64,000 bases of DNA from Typha latifolia (taxonomy: Eukaryota > Streptophyta > Magnoliopsida > Poales > Typhaceae): assembly GCA_019914945.1 (NCBI GenBank), contig CM034112.1:5774001-5838000 (forward strand). The letters run 5' to 3'. The notes beneath the pieces are model-generated. The model was not told where the DNA came from. It did not search any database and was given only the letters and a program-made list of their open reading frames with translations. A program made the translations under genes and the position numbers. The number at the start of each line of letters is the position of its first letter. Position 1 is the first letter of the stretch. Shown here piece after piece: positions 46,670 through 57,832 of the stretch.

Positions 46670-47230
46670 AAACCCAAGAGCGGCGGTGGTGGAACCCGAG
46701 AAGCGTGCGACATTGGTGCGCTTCGTCGATGAGGAGGAGTGGCACTTTGAGGATGAGGTTGATCCCTTTGGCGATGGTGATGGATGTGCTCGAGGATTTA
46801 GAAAAGATGATCAACATGCACAAAGGTTTAGACCTGGACCAAGGATCTTTCGCGAACCCGACAATGCCATTCGGGGGAGAACCGAATTAGAGCATTGGCA
46901 ACATTTGGAGGATGTGCTGAATTTGTTGAAGCAAAACCAATTGAAGATCAAGAAGTCCAATTGCCTATGGGGAGTACCACAAGTTGAGTATTTATGCCAT
47001 ATCATTTCAGCGGATGGTGTAGCGGCGGATCCACAAAAGGTTGCATGTATGACCGCTTGGCTTATTCCTACTACTACCACCGGATTGAGAGGATTTTTGG
47101 GGCTGACTAGATATTATCGACGCTTCATCGCTGGATATGGCAAGATCGCTGCTCCTCTCACTTTTTTTGTTAAAGAAAGACTCTTTTTAGATGGACGGAT
47201 GAAGCAACTACAGCCTTTGAAAAACTAAAA
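46670..47230 (+). pseudogene. gypsy 2 gag-RT deletion fusion
   Basis: An open frame (46686-47228, 180 codons) reads FVDEEEWHFEDEVDPFGDGD (gag). After about residue 60 it changes directly to RT: ELEHWQHLEDVLNLLKQ, KKSNCLWGVPQVEYL, LRGFLGLTRYYRRFI. Protease and the catalytic RT core (including FFDD) have been lost by an in-frame deletion near 46835-46885. It cannot be an active polymerase. Confidence 0.85.
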
Positions 47231-47730
47231 ACAGCAATGACGACGACACCCATTTTAGCGCTACCGAACTTCACCAAAGAGTTTATTGTGGAATGTGATG
47301 TGTCGGGTGATGGCATAGGAGCTGTACTAATGCAAGGAGGACGTCCCATTGCTTATCTGAGCAAGGCTTTATTATAAAAATATCAGCAATTATCGACTTA
47401 TAAGAGAGAGATGTTGGCAATTCTGAATGCGGTGATAAAGTGGAGGCCTTATTTGATCGGTAGATAATTCATTATACGAACCGATCAATGGAGCCTTTCA
47501 TACTTTATGGTATAGCGTATACACATTCCGGCAGAGCAAAGATAAATCACAAAATTGTTGGGGTATGATTATGAAATCCAATACAAGAAGGGAACGGAAA
47601 ATAGAGCGGCGGATGCACTATCGCACCAATCCGATACCGCCGAACTTGCAGCCTAAATTTCTCTTACCTTTCCCTTCCTTGATGAGTATGCATGTATATC
47701 TGACTCAGATATTTTGAGATTGTTGTAGGA
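47231..47730 (+). pseudogene. gypsy 2 RNase H
   Basis: Reads EFIVECDVSGDGIGAVLMQG, then GRPIAYLSKALL, a stop, YQQLSTYKREMLAIL, FIIRTDQWS and KLLGYDYEIQYKKGTENRAA, with several stops. It aligns piece by piece with the broken RNase H of gypsy 1. Confidence 0.85.
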
Positions 47731-48592
47731 GGTGAAGGATGATCCGGAGTGCCATCCAGAGTTAGAGAATCGAGGCGGTTTGCTGCTGGACCGCAGATGC
47801 ATTCGAGTGCCCGCAAATGATGGATTGCGGCAGAAATTATTGGAGCAGTTCCACCAAACTCTAGAGACTGGTCATGAGGGTGTCTTGATGACTTATAGGA
47901 GGATATCTCAGAGTTGCACATGGCCAGGATTGAGGTTGGATGTGAGGAGTTTTACTCGTGCTTGTGAAGTCTGTCAAAGGGCTAAGTCAATCACATTGAA
48001 ACCAGCCGGATTACTACTGCTTTTACCTATACCGGACCGTGTTTGGGAAGACATTTCTATGGATTTCATAGAGGGTCTTTCGCTGGTACGTGGTTATTCC
48101 GTTATCTTGGTGGTGGTTTACAGATTGAGCAAGTATGCACACTTTTCGGCATTGTCACGTTGGTTTTCAGCCAAGTCGGTGGCTGAAATTTTTGTTAGAG
48201 ATATTGCTCAATTACATAGCATGCTGTGCACGATTGTCTCGGATCGTGATCATGTATTTATGAGCGACTTTTGGACGGAGTTTTTTAGATTGTAGAGGAC
48301 TCGATTAAACTTCAATTCAGTCTACCATCCACAGACGGAAGGTCAAACTGAGGTGGTCAATCGAGCCATTGAGAAGTACTTGAGGTGCTTTGTTGGAGAG
48401 ATGCTGAGACGATGGTTGGAGTTCTTACCATGGGCGAAGTGGTCCTACAACACCGCCTACCATAGCAGCATTAGCATAACAACACAGCTCTGATGTTACG
48501 CGCTTATGATCTAGTGACATCGGCGGATCGGACGGAGGTGGACTTAGCCTTGATGGATAGAGACGCCATATTGAGAAGGTTGCGTGTCAATA
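47731..48592 (+). pseudogene. gypsy 2 integrase
   Basis: The frame at 47732-48295 is open for 187 residues: the zinc-binding region (GHEGVLMTYRRI, RACEVCQRAK), then the core ([41 protein letters not shown]). After a stop it continues with NSVYHPQTEGQTEVVNRAIE and SYNTAYHSS. It breaks off at 48592 before the C-terminal part. It is better preserved than its counterpart in gypsy 1. Confidence 0.88.
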
Positions 48593-49770
48593 TTATGAAT
48601 TAAATATTATATCTGTCGAGATATTGAAGAGATTATTGGATTACTTCGTAGAACTCAGTAGATAGTTTCTAGATCTGAATATCGTTATCATTAAGTGATA
48701 TTTTGGTGGATATATTAGTAGTGATAGTAATTAAATAGATAATGATCAAACTGGAATTATGTGAATCGAGGAATGAATAGTTTGGATACATAAAATGATT
48801 GATCGAAAGATCATTATAAAGTTTATCATGTATGTTTTTTTTTTGAGATAGTTTGGATTTAACCTTTTAGATATTGCAGATTAAGAAGGAAGATAATGTG
48901 GAGAATCAGAAGAGGATATAAATTTCGGTTGAGGTTGCATTAAAATTTACATTGATAGGTTGGATTTGATGCACTGTATGTTATTCTGAAGAATGTATTA
49001 TGAATACACGTTGATATTGTAGTCTTATATGGATAGGTATGATCTCTTATATTGATTTATCTAGTAATTTGTATAATAGTTTAAGCATATGAGCAATGCA
49101 CTTTAAATAAGAGAGTTTGTGCTATCGCCTAAATTTTATGAGGATATCGGATGATGCTGAGTATGTTTAGATTAGTGAGATTATTTGTTTAGGAAGAGGA
49201 GCATGAGTTAAAGTATTTCAGATGTTTTTGAAATAACTTATATTTATCGTTCTACTTAGTATTAGTGATAGTATTGAGGAATAATTCATTTAGTATGTTT
49301 GGGATCGGAGTATATATTCAGCAGATTGGAGATAATTTACTTAAATAGGTTGTATCGTATAATCATAGGTGATTATGGCATTACGACGTGTATTGTTGTA
49401 GTTAGCAGTAAGAGTGATAAATTAGGACAGCTTGAGGTACTTTGGAGTAAAATATGATTCAGTTAATAGGTGACGACACTTTTTATATTGTAGAATGAAT
49501 GTACGCTTTCCTGCATACCAATAGTATTATTGATGTTTATGTGATTACCTGACCGACCTAGATCTAGGAATTTTAAATTTTGTAAGTGAGTTACTTGTGT
49601 TGTCTAATGTTAGGAGTTAATGAGTAAACTAATAAGTGAAGTATAAGTTATAAATCTGAAAAAGTGAGATAGCACAGTAGTCGATTTGATTAGAAAGTAG
49701 TGGAGCTAGATATGTGAATTTTCTTACAATACCTGTGTGATTTAAATTTCGGGGTCGAAATTTTTTATAA
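48593..49770 (+). other. 3' internal (noncoding) tail of a chromovirus-like element
   Basis: AT-rich DNA with no readable frame. It sits directly before a PPT and LTR and ends with TTTCGGGGTCGAAATTTT, the usual pre-PPT text of plant Tekay/Reina-like chromoviruses. Integrase or chromodomain homology could not be recognised. Confidence 0.5.
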
Positions 49771-49784
49771 GGGGGGAAGGAAAA
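49771..49784 (+). other. polypurine tract
   Basis: AAGGGGGGAAGGAAAA immediately before TGTAACAACCC. It identifies the following sequence as a 3' LTR. Confidence 0.85.
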
Positions 49785-49909
49785 TGTAACAACCCAATCC
49801 CAAAAAAAAAAAAATCTTTACATGGGCACGACTATGGCCGGCCTCGTGCCCATGTAATGGGTCGCCGCAGCCACCGCTAACCCCCCCCACTGCCTTCTCT
49901 CTCTTTAAA

Positions 49910-49938
49910 TTTCTCTCTCTCTCTCTCTCTCTCGTTCG

Positions 49939-50000
<62 letters not shown>

Positions 50001-50198
50001 CGGTCTCTCTCTCTCTCTCTCGTTCGGTCTCTCTCTCTCTCATTCGGTCTCTCTCTCTCTCTCTCGTTCGGTCTCTCTCTCTTTTCTTCTTCCCTCGGAC
50101 TCTCTCTCTCTCTCTCTCTCCCACACTGCCGAACCGCCGCCGCTATCGTCGTGCTGCCGCAGGTGAGCCTCCTCCTCCTCCTCCTCCTCTCTCTATCA

Positions 50199-50283
<85 letters not shown>

Positions 50284-50440
50284 TCTTTGGGCTCGGGCTC
50301 GTCGGAGCCGAGCCGCCGGCGAGAGGTCGGCAACTGGCTGGCTACCAGCTGCCGGTGCCCTCCCTGAAGGCCGAGTCCGCACCTCCCTCCCCTCCTCCCT
50401 TCTTCTTCTTCTTCTTCTTCTTCCTTTCTTTCTTTCTTTT
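49910..50440. repeat. CT/CTT low-complexity tract with CGTTCGGT spacers
   Basis: Long CT runs are separated five times by CGTTCGGT or CATTCGGT, followed after GC-rich text by a CTT run. Frames read through it give long Leu/Ser or Arg/Glu repeats that are artefacts. Confidence 0.95.
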
Positions 50441-52725
50441 TCTCTTCCCTCCTCAGCTTCCACTTCTTCGTTTTCTGCACAGTGCTGTAGAAGTGTTTTA
50501 TTTATTTATTTATTTGATGTTATTTATTTATGTTTTTCCTTCTTAATTAATGCAAATAGATTATTTAGACATTAATTATTTTAATAATAATATATTCTTC
50601 AATATGTTTAGTATTAATTATAATTTGTATAATCAATGATTAATTAGGTATAAATATAAGTAATACTCATATTTATTTATTTATATCTCTATTAGATTAA
50701 TATATAGATTTGTAAATTATAATTATCAAATTTATATACCAATATTTTTATGAGATACATTTTAAATAATTCTAATAATATATTATACATTATTATTTTG
50801 TAACAAATAAGATAATGACTACATAGTCCCTAATTAATCAAGATATAATTTAATTATAATTAGGTTTTTATCTATATTTATATTTTATTTATAATTAAAA
50901 ATCTAGCCAATTATAAAAATAAGTAGAAATTCTAAAATCTAATAAATCATCATATTTTACTCGAATGGATTATATTGGGATAAACAACTAACTTTATGTT
51001 ACTTAAATATTTTCAGATCTCGAACCCCTTATTTGAGATCCCGTGGACTTTGTTAGCGATGAGTGTTACTCAGTTAACTGACGGGCGTGAGAGATGCGTG
51101 GTTTGTGTCTTCTGATCAGACGGTGAGTAGTCTTATCCCTTAGACGCATTTTTCAAATTATGTTATATTATACATTTATGTACATGCATGTTTTGGCCTC
51201 CAGCTTGATTATATGATTTTATCTTGAGATGATTATAGTCGAACATATTTTATCATGCATTCGATTATGCTGATTTGGAATATGAGTACATTGGTGACAT
51301 ATATAGAGATGATTAGAGATGATTCTACTGTTATGATTGTTTACCGAGTTGATCTGTAGCATGAGTATGTATGTAATAGATTAGCATGAGTATGCATGTG
51401 TTGACGATACAGTTGAAGACTACATTGCATCATTTTTATCTTGATTTCTATTCCACCTAAATTTTTGTTATGGATTGACTTGTTATCGTACTAGATATAT
51501 ACATATGATCTGTCATTTAGAAGAAAAGCATGAAATGTGATTGATAGGATAGTTGATAGAAAGCGTGAGGATATCCGAGTGGGCGCGAGGGTTAGGACGC
51601 GCTTGGTGGATGATTGATCACTTGATATAGTCGCGATCTTGTGGCCTTACATCCGAGGTCATTAGTCTGTGTGCGCAGCAGACATTCGGACACATGCCGT
51701 TCGCTAGGGCATATGTGGCGAGTTATCCTCACGGGATTTCTTTCGGCTAGAAGGGTGCCTGGTCTGGATGGATGTTGATACCCTTAGCGGATGGCAGGGT
51801 ATAGTTATATTTGAGATACTCATTACGGATGACAGATTATGCTTTGAGCTTTCGGGCATGATGTTGAGACCGAGTACTGGATGTTGACTATGCATAGTGG
51901 TCTAGTATGATGATGACATACAGAGATGACATTGATGACTGAGATGTTAAGAAATGCATATGACTTCATTATCATCTCATTACCTGATTATCGAGTGGTC
52001 AATATACATCATATATGGTTCCATTTGATATCATAGCATGGTCATGGTCGACATGCATCATGTGTCATATTTGAGAGAGAGTTATGATGATAGTATGACA
52101 TGGAGATTTATTTATTTATTGTCGATGATTATATACTTTTATTAGTTATGACATGTTATTTACTTTTTATTTATATATTATTGAGAATATATTCATATAC
52201 CCATTCATGACATGATGCTCTTTCTTTTTCATATTATCCAGTACATGATTTACTTTCTGTTTGACATCATTGATTCGGGTTAAGGTCTATTCACTAAGCC
52301 TTTTGCTAATGGCTCTCTTTATTTTTTTTCTAACCCTCTCAAATATGTGGTACATGATAGCGACTTGAGATATCCTGAGAAGATATTTTAGATTGATGAG
52401 GTAAGCTATAGGTGCGAGATGATATAAATGATAATTTGTATAGAAATTGAGTTGTATCATTGTTTGTTATATTTGTACTTTATTGTATTAGACGATGATT
52501 TGTATAGTACATGTCAGATTATAGTGTACTCATGTATCAGTTGTTTAGTTGTATCTTGATGGTTTGTCTTGGCCTGTGTGGGTCCTGCTAGATTAGGTAG
52601 TAGTCTAGTGTATATTATTGTGAACTTGGATATTCATATGTTAACAGGTTTATTTGGTTGATAATATAATTTATTTAGTGTTGGATTATGTGAGCATAGA
52701 TATGTTAGTAGGTATTATTTGATTA

Positions 52726-53091
52726 TGTAACAACCCAACCTTAAAAAAAATTATGGGCATGACGTGGCCGGCCACACTGTGGCCAGCCTCGTGCCCATGC
52801 AAGCTTCTCATGCAACTTGTATGGTGGGGCGCCACGCGCCCACTGTCGCTGCCACAGCCAACCAATTGTGGCCAACTGGCCGCGGCGGGCTTCGGCACCG
52901 CCGCAACCCCTCCTCCATTTCCTTCCCTCTCTCTCTTTAAATCTCTCTCTCTATCTCTATCTCTCTCTCGGTCACTCTATCACTCTACTCTCTCTCGCAC
53001 TCTTTCCTCTCCTCGTTGTCGACGTCGCCCGCCGCCACCCTCCCCGAAGCCGTCCCCGCCGGTGAGATCCCTCTTTCCCCCCCTTTTTCCT

Positions 53092-53139
<48 letters not shown>

Positions 53140-54604
53140 GCCCGAGCTAGCGGCTGGCCAGTAGCGGCCGATGACCTCCCCGCCGGCTCGGGTCCCGCAA
53201 CCCCTCCCTCACCTTCTCTCTTTCTTCTCTTCCTCTTCTTGTTCTTCTTCTTCTTCTTCTTCTTCTTCTTCTTCTTCTTCTTTCTTCTTATTTCTTATTT
53301 CTTCTTCCTTTCTCCTTTCTTTCCCCTCAGCTCCCTCCTCTCTTCTTCTTCTCCTTCTCCTCCCTTCTTTTTCTTCTTCTTCTTCTTCTTCTTCTTCTTC
53401 TTCTTCTTCTTCTTCTTCTTCTTCTTTCTTATTTCTTCTTCCTTTCTCCTTTCTTTCCCCTCAGCTCCCCTCCTCCTCTTCTTCTTCTCCTTCTTCTCCT
53501 TCTCCTCCCTTCTTCTTCTTCTTCTTCTTCTTCTTCTTCTTCTTCTTCTTCTTCTTCTTCTTCTTCTTCTTCTTCTTCTTCTTCTCCTTTCTTTCTTTTC
53601 CTTCTTCTTCCTCGACCTCTGGCTCCTTTTTTCGCAGAGTGCTAGGCCAAGCCTAGCACTGATGGTAGTGTTTTAATTAATTAATTAATTAATTATTTTA
53701 TTGATGTTATTTATTTAGGTTTTTCCTTCTTAATTAATGTAAATAGATTATTTAGACATTAATTATTTTAATAATAATATATATTCTTCAATATGATTAG
53801 TATTAATTATAATTTGTATAATCAATGATTAATTAGGTATAAATATAAGTAATACTCATATTTATTTATTTATATCTCTATTAGATTAATATATAGATTT
53901 GTAAATTATAATTATCAAATTTATATACTAATATTTTTATGAGATACATTTTAACTAATTCTAATAATTTATTATACATTATCCAGTACATGATTTACTC
54001 TCTGTTTGACATCACTAATTCGGGGTAAGGTCTATTCATTGAGCCTTTTGCTCATGACTCTCTTTATTTTCTTTCATTTTAACCCCCACAGATATTATAG
54101 TACGTGATACCGCCTTGAGATACCTTGATAAGATATTTTAAAGCAAAGATGAGTTGAACTATAGATGCGAGATGGTATAGATGATAGTTTATATAGAAAT
54201 TGAGTTGTACTAGTATTTGATATTTTCACTCTTTTGTATTAGATGATAATTTGTATAATACATGTCGAATCATGGCGTACCCTTGTATTAGTTGTTTTAG
54301 TTGTATCTTGATGGTTTGTTTTGGCCTGTGTAGGTCCTACTAGATTATGTAGTGGTCTAGTGTATATTATTATGGATTTGGATATTCATATGTTAACATA
54401 TTTATTTAGTTAATAGTATGATTTATTTGGTGATGGATTATGTGATCATGGATAAGTTAACAGGTTTTATCTGATGATGTCATGATTATATATGCACAGG
54501 AGAGTATCTATGCGTGACGGACCCCGCCCGACTTGTCGCGTGTGCTGTGCGTGCCGTGTGGGCGCGTGGGCGTGCACGTGCCCTTGCCGGATAGGGGTGT
54601 TACG
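52726..54604 (+). mobile_element. nested solo LTR of the same chromovirus-like family
   Basis: Starts TGTAACAACCCAACC and ends GGGTGTTACG (A changed to G). The flanks are GATTA (52721-52725) and GATGA (54605-54609). The text GATGATGTCATGATTATAT on both sides of the 3' junction shows the pre-insertion sequence. Compared with the outer LTR it lacks about 1.5 kb of interior (outer 50760-52250) but has long CT/CTT tracts at 53095-53590. Confidence 0.85.
53095..53590. repeat. CT and CTT microsatellite tracts
   Basis: A CT run at 53095-53132, then three CTT-rich blocks (53236-53282, 53369-53426, 53513-53586) with a copied TTTCTTATTTCTTCTTCC interlude between them. Confidence 0.95.
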
Positions 54605-54736
54605 GATGATGTCATGATTATATGTGCACAGGAGTGTATCTGTGCGTGATGGGCCCCACCTGACCTGTTGCGTACACCGCACGTGCCGTGTGGGCGCGTG
54701 GGCGTGCACGTGCCTGTTTCGGACAAGGGCATTACA

Positions 54737-55302
54737 GGGATGCTTCTACGGCTATAATCTATTTCTAGAAAGATAAAGACAATCTAACGGTTATAGTAAA
54801 ATGATAAATACAAGGTAAATAAACTTAACTTAATTTAACTCAGTATTCATTCAATGCTTTTTCATTTAATTAGGGCTGCACTCCACATATTTATAGAGGC
54901 TAGTCATAAATTGACTCAAACTAGGATTTGCCTTAAGGGCTTACATTAAAGATAAACATGACCTAGAGATAAACATAACTTAGCTAAATCAACATTTCTT
55001 ATCATTCTCGGAATGTTTCTTCGTTGTGTCACAGATAAAGTCTTAACCCGAAGAAGCCTTGAATAAGAAAGTTGTAGATCAGGATGTCCTCGATCTTTTA
55101 CATGTTGTTTTATAATATTTGGACAATTTATGAATATCTGCAGAATATTTTCCTGAAATTGTGTAGAAGTTAACTAAACTGAACTTAGCTAATTAAATGA
55201 ACTCTAACCTACTTAGACTCTAACTAAACTAAATAAGCAGAATAAATAAAATAACTAGACTCGATTCATTGAGCCCAATATCTCTATGATGTGATTGCAT
55301 CA
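54737..55302 (-). mobile_element. LTR (family C/A hybrid), minus-oriented arm of a head-to-head pair
   Basis: Inverse copy of 55303-55912. On the minus strand it begins TGATGCAATCACATC at 55302. It is cut at 54737 by the chromovirus-like LTR. It also matches 46310-46669. Confidence 0.8.
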
Positions 55303-56184
55303 TGATGCGATATGGGTCAGATTGGATCATATCATAGCGACTTATGTAGTTTAGTTAGAGTCTAAGTAGGTTAAAGTTTATTTAATTAGCTAAGTTCAGT
55401 TTAGTTAACTTCTATGCGGTTTTAGAAAAATATTCTACAGATATTCATAAGTGGTCCCAATATTATGAAACCACATGAATAAGATCGACGGCATCCTGAT
55501 CTATAACTTTCATATTCAAGATTTTTGCAGATTAGGAATCTATTTGTGGCACAATTAAAAACATTCCAACAACTTTCGAATTCAAGGTTTCTCTAGACTA
55601 GGACTCTATATGTGGCACAATGAAGAAACATTTCGAGAAAGATAAGGAAGACTGATTTAGCTAAGTCATATTTATCTTTAATATATGCTAATAAGGCAAA
55701 TCCTAATTAAAGTTGGTCTAGGGTTAGCCTCTATAACTATGTGGAGTGAAGCCCTAATTGATTATCATTGAATAAAAGTATAGACATGATAACACTGTAG
55801 GAATTCCACAACATTGACTACCTCAAACTGTAGGGAAGTATTTTATTATAGCCGTTAGATTGCTTTTATCATTCTAGGAGTATATCATAGCCGTATAAGC
55901 ATCCTAATCTTCCAAACCCTAACCACCTTCCTCTAGCAGCCGCCCGCCTTTTACGACTATCGACCATCGCCCTTGGTCATCCACCACCCTCCGACAACCG
56001 CCGCAATGTTGATTAATTACCGTATTGCCCTACTTTGACCTTGCTTCACTATTTTAACCATATCTTTCCATCCGGATCTGTGATTGACTTTATTCCAAAG
56101 CCATTAGATCCAGAACTTCTGAAATTACTACCCCTCAATCGCAAGATCATCCTACAGATGATTGCTCTAGATCTAGTTTGTAAT
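55303..56184 (+). mobile_element. LTR, plus-oriented arm of a head-to-head pair
   Basis: Begins TGATGCGATATGG and ends just before the PBS TTGGTATCAAAGCC at 56186. It contains a 64-bp tandem duplication at about 55507-55634 (CAACTTTCGAATTCAAGG and similar) that the other arm lacks, so the arms diverged after forming. About 882 bp, close to the 896 bp of the relative at 45774-46669. Confidence 0.85.
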
Positions 56185-56713
56185 ATTGGTATCAAAGCCA
56201 ACGTTCCTCGGATAGTGACGAACATGTGATCCAAAGCTAACCCCAGTGAAGATCGCAACCATGGAGGACTAAGAGCTCATCTCCATTCCTGTGAAAATTT
56301 CCTAGCACCACCAACAACTATCAACGATGAGCTGCCAGTGTGGGCAAAAGCATTTTTAAAGAATTTTTTGCCGAGTTGAAGGAGATCCAAACCGGCCTCA
56401 AGGACTCAATCCAAACCATCCTCAAGGACTCATTTCAGGTCTTGATAGAAGTTCTCCTAGCCCACTACGACCACCCCGCACCACTTTGTGCTGTCAGCCA
56501 CACTGGAACAGCCCACCCATGAACCGACCATGAGAGAAACCACGTACACCATGATGGTCGAACAAGAGTGTATCAAACTGGCAGTAGACGGAATGACCCA
56601 AGAGTTTGGAGTGGACGCACCCCTTGAGTGCGCATCTCAAGGCCCAGCCCCACCACATGATGACATGCCACTAGCTGAAAACCCACCTCGTCCAATGGCT
56701 AGGGCTTGCTCTG
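56185..56713 (+). pseudogene. PBS and gag N-terminal remnant
   Basis: The initiator-Met-type PBS is followed by a leader and two overlapping broken frames (56340-56522, FFAELKEIQTGLKDSIQ; 56488-56760, TMMVEQECIKLAVDGMTQE). The position after the PBS suggests gag, but no capsid motif is reached before the next LTR cuts in. Confidence 0.5.
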
Positions 56714-57262
56714 TGATACGATCTCCCCTTGGGCTAAGGTTTGATCTATCCCATTTTTAGATCTGAATAGGATCTGACATAGAACTTTGAAAAATGATTT
56801 CGGAAGTTGTATCTGTCGGATCAATGTGAAATTTTGATATGCTGTAACTCTAGAAAATATCTTTCCAACGAATCTAATTTTGGGGAAATTGGATGGCGAG
56901 ATCTTGAGTTATCATCAGAGAAGTAGATAAGCATCAAAGAGTCTGTCTATGGATTCGTGGATGAAGGCACAAAATCCTAGGTGATGATGGATGGTGGTAG
57001 ACTGGTGCTAATAGGGTGGCACCAATGAGTAAGTGGTGGTAGAAGGATTATGGATGATGGAAGGGGTTAGGGCAAGGTTATAGAGATTTGAAGAAGGGGT
57101 AGGAGTTGGCCGCCCCTAAGGGACTAGGGTGAGTGGCCGGTCGAGGGAGGCTAGAAGCAGCGGAGCCAAGAAATGAGGGAATGAGAGAGAAGAAGAAGAA
57201 GATTAGGGCAAAACTTAATTCATTCAACAATGACTCCTCGGTTGCCATCCACACCTTTAGAG
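56714..57262 (-). mobile_element. LTR fragment (family B), minus-oriented
   Basis: TGATACGATCTCCCC through CTTTCCAACGAATCTAATTT matches 40598-41170 in the same orientation (the U5/R part of the LTR). The U3 part with TTCGAACG motifs is missing. It changes directly into gag sequence at about 57263. Confidence 0.8.
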
Positions 57263-57832
57263 GTGTATCTTCATGGCTCGATGCTTGTCTTCCATTAGTA
57301 CTGCATCCTCGAAGGCCTCCTTTAATATTCTTGGCCTTAAAGCCCTCACGTCAGCTTGCATGTCTCCCCGTAGCCTAGAGATGTCAGTCCATGGAGGTTG
57401 GCAACAGCTATGTATCCTCTCAAATTCTTCTTGCTATGCCCCAACCGTGGTCCTTTGCACCGTCTTTGAGAAGAGAGCATCGAAGTCTTCATACCCCGAC
57501 GGTCCAAATCGCCGTGTGATATCGGTGCAGAAATTGGCCCAACTTTTAATCATTTCATAGGCATTGGCTGTCCGAAACTAATGAAGTGTCGCATCTTCAA
57601 GGTGCAAGCTCGCAAGCGTCACCTTATATTCTTTCGTTGTACCTTAGTACGCGAAGAATTATTTCGCCCTATACAACCAATCGATCGGGTCACCACCTTT
57701 AAACTTGAGAAATTCGAGATGCACAGTTCGCCTACAAATATCGTTGTCTCGATCTGGATCATATCCAAGCTCTTGTCTAACCTGAGGAGGATGCACCATG
57801 AATGGTTGATGATCCCTCCTTCGGTTTATGTT
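57263..57832 (-). pseudogene. Ty3/gypsy gag fragment
   Basis: The minus strand reads HLEFLKFKGGDPIDWLYRAK at about 57720-57660. Then, with frame changes, it gives text on FDGPSGYEDFDALFSK and REDMQADVRALRPRILKEAFEDAVLM-like steps down to 57270, the usual capsid order. It lies against an LTR on one side and the copia LTR on the other. Confidence 0.75.

Larger units (their letters stand above)
44365..48592 (+). mobile_element. Ty3/gypsy retrotransposon 2 (family A, internally deleted)
   Basis: Plus-strand sister of gypsy 1. It has a truncated 5' LTR (44365-45189), a PBS array, gag interrupted by an LTR-PBS insertion (45711-46669), a gag-RT deletion fusion, RNase H and integrase. It ends abruptly at about 48592 with no 3' LTR, where chromovirus-like sequence begins. 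Protease and most of RT are gone. Confidence 0.88.
49785..54736 (+). mobile_element. 3' LTR of a chromovirus-like element, with nested LTR
   Basis: Starts TGTAACAACCCAATCCC and ends CAAGGGCATTACA. Without the nested LTR (52726-54604) it is about 3.07 kb. Near its start lies a very long CT/CTT tract (49910-50440) interrupted by CGTTCGGT words. The rest is AT-rich, with no coding region. The inverse solo copy at 30764-33139 defines the same termini. Confidence 0.85.

Noticed and set aside
47664..47921. Minus-strand frame opposite the gypsy 2 integrase
   Set aside because: Shadow of the clear plus-strand integrase homology.
49765..50546. Arg/Glu-rich and Leu/Ser-rich frames on both strands
   Set aside because: Readings of the CT tract in all frames; no domain and no conserved start.
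52753..53676. 307-codon open frame on the plus strand
   Set aside because: It translates CT and CTT tracts inside an LTR into Ser/Leu/Phe runs. The length comes from the absence of stops in the repeat, not from a gene.
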